64,000 nucleotides of DNA, taken from NCBI GenBank assembly GCA_029556915.1, contig JAKQIT010000091.1:62001-126000 (forward strand), read 5' to 3'. Numbering within the stretch: position 1 is the first letter of the stretch; each line of letters begins with the position of its first letter. This stretch comes from Pseudomonadota bacterium (GTDB taxonomy: Bacteria > Pseudomonadota > Gammaproteobacteria > Burkholderiales > Methylophilaceae). Both the position numbers and the translations under genes were made by a program. Of the stretch, positions 57,769-64,000 are shown piece by piece. The notes beneath the pieces were generated by a model. It did no database searches, was not told where the DNA came from, and saw only the letters and a program-made list of their open reading frames with translations.

Positions 57769-59366
57769 GTTTTCTGTAAAGACTGAATATACATTAGTTT
57801 ATATTCCACAGCATCCTTCAACGCCAACCAAGAGGCTTCAATAATATCCGTTGAAACACCTATGGTCGTCCAGCTTTGTTGCTGGTCGGTGGATTCAATA
57901 ATCACGCGCACTTTAGCGGCTGTGGCTTGGCTGCTATCCAATACACGCACTTTGTAATCCACCAATTTAATCTCGTTAATAGCTGGGTAAAATTGCTCAA
58001 GTGCTTTGCGCATGGCTTTGTCGAGCGCGTTGACAGGGCCATCGCCTTGCGCGGTGGCGTTAGCATCTCTACCGTTTACATTCACGTGGATAGTGGCGGA
58101 TGAGTTTAGACCATCGGCAGAGGGTTCAAAAATGCTGACGTTGTATTGCTTGAGGCTAAAAAATGGCACAAATTTGCCTAGCAGTTTGTGCACCAGCAAA
58201 TCAAACGAACTTTCTGCACCTTCAAACTGATAACCTTCGTGCTCTAAGGCTTTGAGTTGCTCTAACACGCGAATCGTGTCGGGCGAGTCTTTGGTCAGGC
58301 TTGGTTCAATTTGCTGTAGTTTGTTCAGCAAAGCGCCCCGCCCTGCGACTTCAGAAACCAAAATATGGCGGATATTGCCGACTTGTTCAGGGTTGATATG
58401 CTCGTACGAAATGGGGTTTTTGTTGACCGCATCAATATGCATACCGCCTTTGTGTGAAAACGCATCATCACCCACATAAGGCGCTTTGTCGTTAAACGGC
58501 ATATTGGCAACTTCACTTACAAAGCGTGCCACATGCGTAAGTGATGTAATATTTTCTGATGGGATGCAGTTTAAGCCCAGTTTTAATTGCAAATTAGGGA
58601 TGATGGAGACCAAATTGGCATTGCCACAACGCTCGCCTATGCCGTTCATCGTACCTTGCACTTGCGTGGCACCTGCCTGTACGGCAGCCACAGAGTTGGC
58701 TACTGCCATATCGCAATCATTATGGCAATGAATACCAATTTGCACACCACTTGATTGAACAGAGCCAAATTGTGCGACGACTTTTTGCGTGATTTCGAAA
58801 ATCTCGTTAGGGAAAGTGCCGCCATTGGTATCACACAAGGCAAGCACGTCAGCACCCGCATCAGCAGCGGCTTGTAGGGTTGCCAGCGCGTATTGTGCAT
58901 TGGCCTTATAGCCATCGTAAAAATGCTCGGCATCAAACACCACTTCTTTACCCTGCTGCTTTAAATAGGCAATGGTGTCGGCAATCATGGCTAAATTTTC
59001 TTCTAGCGTGGTGCGCAAAATATCGGTGACTTGGTAATCCCAACTTTTACCAAAAATCGCCACAGCCTGTGTATTGGCGCTTAATAAAGAACGTAGATTT
59101 TTGTCATCTGCCGCTTTGATACCAATGCGACGCGTGCTGCCAAAAGCAATAATTTTGGCATTTTGAAGTTGAAGTTCAGACACGCGCTTAAAAAATTCTA
59201 AATCTTTAGGATTAGAGCCTGGATTGCCCGCCTCAATATAGCCAATGCCTAGCGCGTCTAGTTCTTTAACAATTTTAAGCTTATCTTCCACCGTAAATGA
59301 GACGCCTTGCGCTTGTGCGCCATCGCGCAAGGTAGAATCGTAAGCCGTGACTTTAGTTTGCTGCAT
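57765..59366 (-). CDS. cimA: (R)-citramalate synthase CimA
   Basis: 533 residues, DRE-TIM metallolyase: N-terminal YDSTLRDGAQAQGVSFTVEDKLKI, HCHNDCDMAVANSVAAVQAGATQVQGTMNGIGERCGNANL, and a C-terminal LeuA-like allosteric domain (about 400-533). The long N-terminal sequence and the DRDGAQA-type active site favour citramalate over isopropylmalate synthase. It makes citramalate from pyruvate and acetyl-CoA, the pyruvate route to isoleucine. Its stop overlaps the PIN gene start. Confidence 0.92.
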   Translation of the reverse strand: MQQTKVTAYDSTLRDGAQAQGVSFTVEDKLKIVKELDALGIGYIEAGNPGSNPKDLEFFKRVSELQLQNAKIIAFGSTRRIGIKAADDKNLRSLLSANTQAVAIFGKSWDYQVTDILRTTLEENLAMIADTIAYLKQQGKEVVFDAEHFYDGYKANAQYALATLQAAADAGADVLALCDTNGGTFPNEIFEITQKVVAQFGSVQSSGVQIGIHCHNDCDMAVANSVAAVQAGATQVQGTMNGIGERCGNANLVSIIPNLQLKLGLNCIPSENITSLTHVARFVSEVANMPFNDKAPYVGDDAFSHKGGMHIDAVNKNPISYEHINPEQVGNIRHILVSEVAGRGALLNKLQQIEPSLTKDSPDTIRVLEQLKALEHEGYQFEGAESSFDLLVHKLLGKFVPFFSLKQYNVSIFEPSADGLNSSATIHVNVNGRDANATAQGDGPVNALDKAMRKALEQFYPAINEIKLVDYKVRVLDSSQATAAKVRVIIESTDQQQSWTTIGVSTDIIEASWLALKDAVEYKLMYIQSLQKT

Positions 59367-59406
59367 TATCTATTTCTTTATTATTATTGATGAGAAAAGG
59401 CGTTGG

Positions 59407-59901
59407 TTAATCTCTAAAATTGCCAAATTGCAGCGGAAAATCCGTCACATTTTTTTTGCAAAACGCAATCGCCTCTTGCAGCACATCACGCTTTGCGCCA
59501 TTCACGCGCACCGTGTCGCCCTGAATGCTGGCTTGCACTTTCATGCCAGAATCCTTAAGCAGTTTCACAATGCGCTTGGCTAAATCGCTATCAATACCCG
59601 CGCGAATTTTAAGCTCCTGCTTCACCTTGTTACCACCCACTTTTTGCACATCTTTATGCTCTAAGCGTTTAGATGAATCAGGTTCTTTTTTCTCCATGGC
59701 AGGCAATAAAATATCTTTAATTTGGTCAAGCTGAAAATCGTTGTCGCCCAACAAGGTAATTAAATTGTCTTTTTCATTGAGTTCAACTTTGGCAGACGTG
59801 CCTTTAAAGTCGTAACGGTTGGTAATTTGCTTACCGGCAGTATCCACAGCGTTTTTCAACGCCACCATATCCACTTCAGAACTAATATCAAATGAAGGCA
59901 T
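59407..59901 (-). CDS. yajQ: YajQ family protein
   Basis: 164 residues, two alpha/beta (RRM-like) halves. Family N-terminus PSFDISSEVDMVALKNAVDTAGKQITNRYDFKGTSAKVEL and C-terminus IQGDTVRVNGAKRDVLQEAIAFCKKN are complete. A YajQ protein of Xanthomonas binds c-di-GMP and works with a LysR regulator; whether that holds here is unknown. Two diguanylate cyclases occur in the same window. Confidence 0.96.
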   Translation of the reverse strand: MPSFDISSEVDMVALKNAVDTAGKQITNRYDFKGTSAKVELNEKDNLITLLGDNDFQLDQIKDILLPAMEKKEPDSSKRLEHKDVQKVGGNKVKQELKIRAGIDSDLAKRIVKLLKDSGMKVQASIQGDTVRVNGAKRDVLQEAIAFCKKNVTDFPLQFGNFRD

Positions 59902-59930
59902 AAAAACCCTTTCAATTTATGCTATTTTTC

Positions 59931-60000
59931 GCTCGAGAGAAAATCATGCCTCTGCAAGCCAGTAACCATGCGGCTTCCAGAGCACCACTCAGGATGTTGT
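59931..60000 (+). repeat. Palindromic intergenic element, copy 12
   Basis: GCTCGAGAGAAAATCATG leader, arms CTCTGCAAGCC / GGCTTCCAGAG, loop AGTAACCATGC (orientation B), tail CACCACTCAGGATGTTG. Eight bases after the ppnP stop; on the minus strand it is a hairpin followed by TTTTCTCTC and may terminate ppnP. Confidence 0.86.
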
Positions 60001-60007
60001 GCGATTT

Positions 60008-60319
60008 TTATTCAAAATGACAAACGTAATCGACTGTTTCTGTCACTTCAATTTCAAATGAAGAATTGCCGGGAACTGTAAATTTTTCGCCCGCTTTATA
60101 GGTTTTCCAAGCAGTTTCACCTGATAGTCGCACATTACAAACACCAGCATTAATTTCCATTAATTCAGGTGCAGCGGTGTTAAAAGTTAATTGACTTGGA
60201 AATATCACGCCGATGGTGCTACGCGTTCCGTTAGGAAACATCACGGTGTGGCTCACACATTTACCATCAAAATAAATATTAGCCTTCTTTTTTACGCTAA
60301 CGTTGTCGAATTGTGCCAT
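60008..60319 (-). CDS. ppnP: Pyrimidine/purine nucleoside phosphorylase PpnP (YaiE/DUF1255)
   Basis: 103 residues from the ATG at 60319 ([20 protein letters not shown]), the family length; an upstream start at 60346 adds nine residues. Cupin fold signature [37 protein letters not shown]-like and [19 protein letters not shown]. Phosphorolysis of several nucleosides. Confidence 0.95.
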   Translation of the reverse strand: MAQFDNVSVKKKANIYFDGKCVSHTVMFPNGTRSTIGVIFPSQLTFNTAAPELMEINAGVCNVRLSGETAWKTYKAGEKFTVPGNSSFEIEVTETVDYVCHFE

Positions 60320-60387
60320 TTGCTTGCGCTTTCTATAGATAATCAAAAGGTTATTATCGCAGAAAAGGTACGCGCAACCAAGTGCGG

Positions 60388-60406
60388 GCGAGGCATTTAG
60401 CCTCGC
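60388..60406. other. Hairpin between rfbC and ppnP
   Basis: GCGAGGC-ATTTA-GCCTCGC, perfect 7-bp stem, 47 bp after the rfbC stop. No T-run on the minus strand and a T-rich run on the plus strand; possibly a weak terminator or 3' stabiliser. Confidence 0.5.
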
Positions 60407-60452
60407 TCATTTTAGGTTTTATTACGGGGTTTTAGGTGAAAGTGCAATACGC

Positions 60453-60998
60453 TTAAGCAAAAAGCTCAGCTTCTTGCAGCAATTTTGCTTGGCTATCTTT
60501 AGCAGATAGCAAAGGGGCTGATGTGCTCGGCCACTGAATGCCAATCGTGGGGTCGTTCCAGATAATGCTGCGCTCATGAGCAGGCGCATAGTAATCTGTT
60601 GTTTTATATAAAAATTCTGCCGTATCGCTCAGCACTAAAAAACCGTGGGCAAAGCCTTCTGGTATCCAGAGTTGGCGTTTATTTTCAGCAGAAAGTTCTA
60701 CAGCAACATGCTTGCCAAACGTGGGCGAGCTTTTACGAATATCCACCGCAACATCAAGCACCGCACCTTGCGTTACGCGCACCAACTTGCCTTGTGGTTG
60801 TTGAATTTGATAATGCAAACCACGCAACACATTTTTGGCCGATTTACTATGGTTATCTTGTACAAACTGTACTTTTCGACCAATCGCCTCTTCAAATTTT
60901 GCTAGACTAAAACTCTCAAAGAAAAAACCACGGTCATCCCCAAAAACTTTGGGTTCTACTATGATGACTTCTGGAATATGGGTTTTAATGAAATTCAA
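60453..60998 (-). CDS. rfbC: dTDP-4-dehydrorhamnose 3,5-epimerase
   Basis: 181 residues. [18 protein letters not shown], catalytic His in [19 protein letters not shown], and [14 protein letters not shown] with [17 protein letters not shown]. Third step to dTDP-L-rhamnose for O-antigen or capsule. Its start overlaps the rfbA stop by four bases (ATGA). Confidence 0.98.
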   Translation of the reverse strand: MNFIKTHIPEVIIVEPKVFGDDRGFFFESFSLAKFEEAIGRKVQFVQDNHSKSAKNVLRGLHYQIQQPQGKLVRVTQGAVLDVAVDIRKSSPTFGKHVAVELSAENKRQLWIPEGFAHGFLVLSDTAEFLYKTTDYYAPAHERSIIWNDPTIGIQWPSTSAPLLSAKDSQAKLLQEAELFA

Positions 60999-61882
60999 AA
61001 TGGCATACCTTCTTTAAGTAGGCGCATTAAATATTGCCCATAGCCATTTTTTGCTAAAGGCTGGGCTAGCTTTTCTAACTGCTCAGCACTGATTAAGCCT
61101 TTGCGGTAGGCAATTTCTTCAGGGCAACATACTTTTAAGCCTTGGCGATGTTCGATGGTTTGAATAAAGTTGCTGGCTTCAATGAGGCTTTCGTGCGTGC
61201 CCGTATCTAACCATGCATAACCGCGCCCCATGATTTCTACGTTTAACGCATCTCGCTCAAGATAAATACGATTTAAATCGGTAATTTCCAACTCACCGCG
61301 CGTGGAGGGCTTAAGATTTGCCGCAAGCTTTGTTACATTATTATCGTAAAAATATAAGCCTGTCACCGCGTAATTACTTTTAGGTTTTGCCGGTTTTTCT
61401 TCCAAACTTGTTGCTTTACCCTGCTTATTAAAATCAACTACGCCATAACGCTCAGGATCATTTACATGATAGGCAAATACCGTAGCGCCCTCTTCTCGCA
61501 ACATTGCCTGCTCAAGTTGCTTGTGCAAATCGTGACCGTAAAAAATATTGTCCCCCAGCACCAATGCGCTTGAGTGATTACCTATAAATTCTTTACCAAT
61601 AATAAATGCTTGCGCCAAACCATCAGGGCTCGGCTGCACGGCATACTGCAAGTTCAGCCCCCAATCACTGCCATCACCCAATAATTGCTGAAAACGCGGC
61701 GTATCTTGCGGAGTTGATATGATCAAAATATCTTTGATACCCGCCAGCATCAGCGTGCTGAGCGGATAGTAAATCATGGGTTTATCATAAATTGGTAGTA
61801 GCTGTTTTGAAACCACTCGGGTCACAGGATGCAGCCTTGTGCCAGAGCCGCCAGCAAGAATAATACCTTTGCGTTGCATCAT
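60995..61882 (-). CDS. rfbA: Glucose-1-phosphate thymidylyltransferase
   Basis: 295 residues. [16 protein letters not shown] nucleotidyltransferase loop, [24 protein letters not shown], and [10 protein letters not shown]-like [12 protein letters not shown]. Converts dTTP and glucose-1-phosphate to dTDP-glucose, the first step to dTDP-rhamnose. Middle gene of rfbDAC, 45 bp downstream of rfbD. Confidence 0.98.
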   Translation of the reverse strand: MMQRKGIILAGGSGTRLHPVTRVVSKQLLPIYDKPMIYYPLSTLMLAGIKDILIISTPQDTPRFQQLLGDGSDWGLNLQYAVQPSPDGLAQAFIIGKEFIGNHSSALVLGDNIFYGHDLHKQLEQAMLREEGATVFAYHVNDPERYGVVDFNKQGKATSLEEKPAKPKSNYAVTGLYFYDNNVTKLAANLKPSTRGELEITDLNRIYLERDALNVEIMGRGYAWLDTGTHESLIEASNFIQTIEHRQGLKVCCPEEIAYRKGLISAEQLEKLAQPLAKNGYGQYLMRLLKEGMPF

Positions 61883-61927
61883 TTTTTGTTTCTCTTTAAT
61901 TGGTTAACGTTATTTTAACAGTCTTTT

Positions 61928-62818
61928 TTACAAAATTTCTGTGAGCATTCTAGTCACGCCTATTTGCCAGTGCGGCAATTGCAAATTAAAAGTGGTTTTT
62001 AACTTATCCGTATTTAAGCGTGAATTTAATGGCCGAGTAGCAGGAGTAGGAAACGCTGAAGTGGGCACAGCTTTAATTGCATCTACAGGCACTTTTATTT
62101 CAACGCCATTTTGCCTTGCATATTCGATGACAAATTTTGCATATTCATGCCAAGAGGTTTCTCCACCTGCAACCAAATGATACAAACCACTCACGTCGGC
62201 ACTTTGCAAAGCAGTTCTGATGGCATGCGCAGTAACATCCGCTAATAAATCTGCCCCAGTGGGTGCTCCAATTTGGTCATTAATAACATTTAATAATTCA
62301 CGCTCTTTAGCTAACTTCAGCATAGTTTTAGCAAAGTTGCCACCACGCGCGGCATACACCCAACTGGTGCGAAATATTAAATGCTTGCAGCCAGAAGCAA
62401 TAATGGCTGCTTCACCAGCCAATTTACTTTTTCCATAGACGCTTAACGGTGCAGTAGCATCCGTTTCTTGCCGTGGTTGATTTCCACTGCCATCAAACAC
62501 ATAATCTGTGGAGTAATGCACCAGCCAAGCACCACTTCGCTTTGCTTCTTGCGCCATCACTTCTACCGCAGAAGCATTTAACGTATGCGCAAATTCAGGT
62601 TCACTTTCAGCTTTATCCACCGCTGTATGCGCAGCCGCATTAACAATTACATCTGGCGCAACGGTCTGGATGGTTTTTGCAATACCTGCCAAATCATTTA
62701 AGTCGCCACACATTACTCGGTCACTCACATCAAGTGCCACTACCTCACCCAGAGGGGCAAGACTGCGTTGTAACTCCCAACCTACTTGACCATTTTTGCC
62801 GAACAAAAGAATTTTCAT
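61928..62818 (-). CDS. rfbD: dTDP-4-dehydrorhamnose reductase
   Basis: 296 residues. Nucleotide loop GKNGQVGWELQRSL, and the SDR YxxxK pair in SVYGKSKLAGEAAI, with STDYVFDGSG before it. Last step to dTDP-L-rhamnose. First of the leftward rfbDAC run; rfbB (the 4,6-dehydratase), normally just upstream, is not between it and the divergent mrp gene. Confidence 0.97.
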   Translation of the reverse strand: MKILLFGKNGQVGWELQRSLAPLGEVVALDVSDRVMCGDLNDLAGIAKTIQTVAPDVIVNAAAHTAVDKAESEPEFAHTLNASAVEVMAQEAKRSGAWLVHYSTDYVFDGSGNQPRQETDATAPLSVYGKSKLAGEAAIIASGCKHLIFRTSWVYAARGGNFAKTMLKLAKERELLNVINDQIGAPTGADLLADVTAHAIRTALQSADVSGLYHLVAGGETSWHEYAKFVIEYARQNGVEIKVPVDAIKAVPTSAFPTPATRPLNSRLNTDKLKTTFNLQLPHWQIGVTRMLTEIL

Positions 62819-63007
62819 ATGATATTTTAAGTACTTTTAAATAACTTCACCAACAAAGAAATGAAATTTAACAATCATCCTTTTTTTATAAACCACGTTT
62901 ACTCCGCGAGAGCTACTTTATACTCGCTTAAAAAAAACATCACAATAGCTCTTTTTGGTCAGTCGTTCAGCTAAAATGGCAGTTTAACTTAAATATTAAG
63001 ATATTTT
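62819..63007. promoter_or_regulatory. Divergent rfbD / mrp promoter region
   Basis: 189 bp, AT-rich. It contains the small inverted repeat GCGAG ... CTCGC (62906-62927). No further element identified. Confidence 0.4.
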
Positions 63008-64000
63008 ATGACCATCACCGAGTTACTCATTCAAAGCAGCTTAAAGCTGTGCATAGACCCCAACACAGGAAAAGACTTTATTTCTAGCAAATCTGTTAGA
63101 AACATTCAAATCTCTGGCAACAATGTGCGGCTTGACATCATATTGGGTTACCCTGCCAATAGTGTTTTTGCGCACGTTAAGGCCGTGGTAGAAAATCATC
63201 TTAAAACGGTTGATGGCATTGGTGAAGTTGATGTCAATGTAGTGAGTAAAATTGTTGCCCATAAAGCGCAGCAAGGCGTCACCTTATTGCCTAACGTTAA
63301 AAACATCATTGCAGTTGCTTCTGGCAAAGGTGGTGTGGGAAAATCAACGACATCTGTAAATCTGGCTTTAGCCTTAGCGGCTGAAGGCGCAAGCGTGGGC
63401 TTGCTGGATGCAGATATTTACGGCCCCAGCCAACCACAAATGCTTGGTATTAGTGGCCGCCCAGAAAGCACAGATGGCAAAAGCATGGAACCTATGCAAG
63501 CGCATGGCATACAGGCCATGAGCATTGGCTTTTTGATTGACAACGACACGCCAATGGTGTGGCGCGGCCCGATGGTGACTGGCGCGCTAGAGCAGTTATT
63601 GCGTGATACTAAATGGAAAGATTTAGACTACTTAGTGATTGACTTACCGCCAGGCACGGGTGATATTCAACTCACACTGGCGCAAAAAATTCCGGTCACT
63701 GGCGCAATTATTGTCACCACGCCGCAAGATATTGCTCTGCTCGATGCACGTAAAGGCTTAAAAATGTTTGAAAAAGTCGGCATTCCTATTTTAGGTATTG
63801 TTGAAAACATGAGTACGCACATTTGTAGTAACTGTGGGCATGAAGAGCATATCTTTGGCGCCGGTGGTGGCGAAGTGATGGCGAAAGATTACAAAGTGGA
63901 TTTACTAGGATGTTTACCGCTAGATATCAACATTCGCATGCAAGTCGATAGCGGAAAACCTACCGTGATCGCCGATCCTAATAGCAAAGTTGCCAACATT
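63008..64000 (+). CDS. apbC: Mrp/ApbC family Fe-S cluster carrier ATPase (3' end outside window)
   Basis: 331 codons to the window edge, nearly complete. N-terminal MIP18/DUF59-like region (about 1-90), then the deviant P-loop VASGKGGVGKSTTSVNLALALA near 103-124, DADIYGPSQPQML, DYLVIDLPPGTGDIQLTLAQ, and a CxxC pair (HICSNCGHEEHIFG) that holds a bridging Fe-S cluster in the dimer. Delivers Fe-S clusters to target proteins. ATG at 63008 chosen from the conserved N-terminal length; usually next to metG in betaproteobacteria, which is not visible here. Confidence 0.97.
   Translation, partial: MTITELLIQSSLKLCIDPNTGKDFISSKSVRNIQISGNNVRLDIILGYPANSVFAHVKAVVENHLKTVDGIGEVDVNVVSKIVAHKAQQGVTLLPNVKNIIAVASGKGGVGKSTTSVNLALALAAEGASVGLLDADIYGPSQPQMLGISGRPESTDGKSMEPMQAHGIQAMSIGFLIDNDTPMVWRGPMVTGALEQLLRDTKWKDLDYLVIDLPPGTGDIQLTLAQKIPVTGAIIVTTPQDIALLDARKGLKMFEKVGIPILGIVENMSTHICSNCGHEEHIFGAGGGEVMAKDYKVDLLGCLPLDINIRMQVDSGKPTVIADPNSKVANI

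Overview
The window looks like the chromosome of a methylotrophic betaproteobacterium, most probably family Methylophilaceae (Methylotenera-like). This rests on a complete pqqABCDE operon, the betaproteobacterial order leuC-leuD-leuB-asd-fimV-truA-trpF-trpB-trpA-accD-folC-dedD-cvpA-purF-metZ, a citramalate synthase, a flagellar gene cluster, and moderate-to-low GC with AT-rich intergenic DNA. No tRNA, rRNA, CRISPR array, transposase or phage gene was seen. The assignment is by gene content only.

Layout. 1-11575: flagellar genes (fliK fragment, fliJIHGF, divergent fliE, an FlhB-like and a FliK-like protein, fliT, fliS, fliD, flaG, fliC with a clear sigma-28 promoter). 12066-16080: a NarL-type response regulator, its sensor kinase and a soluble diguanylate cyclase. 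16414-21235: a Bcr/CflA-type exporter, then pqqEDCBA (transcribed A to E, with an intrinsic terminator after pqqA). 21534-29860: aromatic and serine biosynthesis (aroG-type DAHP synthase, hisC, pheA, serC), a membrane diguanylate cyclase and gyrA. 30157-33549: oxyR and divergent katG, with an unlisted 28-codon ORF between them. 33724-56051: the conserved metZ-to-leuC block, interrupted by a few accessory genes. 56196-64000: a helix-turn-helix regulator, a PIN-domain gene overlapping cimA, yajQ, ppnP, rfbDAC (no rfbB here) and the start of an mrp/apbC gene.

Main non-coding content. (1) A family of about 70-bp palindromic elements, 12 copies, all intergenic. Each has an A-rich leader (CGAGAGAAAA), a hairpin with CCTCTGCAAGCC / GGCTTGCAGAGG arms, an 11-nt loop and a tail near TGGTGAAATGATATG. 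The loop occurs in both orientations relative to the flanks, and two copies carry the same extra ~50-bp hairpin module. Two accessory genes inside the conserved block (the 722-aa WG-repeat-like gene and the PEP-CTERM gene) have a same-orientation copy on each side. (2) A SAM-II-type riboswitch with a competing terminator ahead of metZ. (3) A near-perfect sigma-54 promoter with upstream inverted repeats ahead of the PEP-CTERM gene. (4) Two ~120-135-nt hairpin repeats that share a core but have unrelated, self-complementary outer arms.

Functional links. Sigma-28, sensor/regulator, two diguanylate cyclases and a YajQ protein suggest motility/c-di-GMP control. pqq genes supply the cofactor of methanol dehydrogenases. 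aro, phe, trp, leu, cimA, asd, metZ and serC genes make much of the amino-acid biosynthetic capacity. OxyR/KatG give peroxide defence. rfbDAC and PEP-CTERM point to surface polysaccharide and extracellular matrix.
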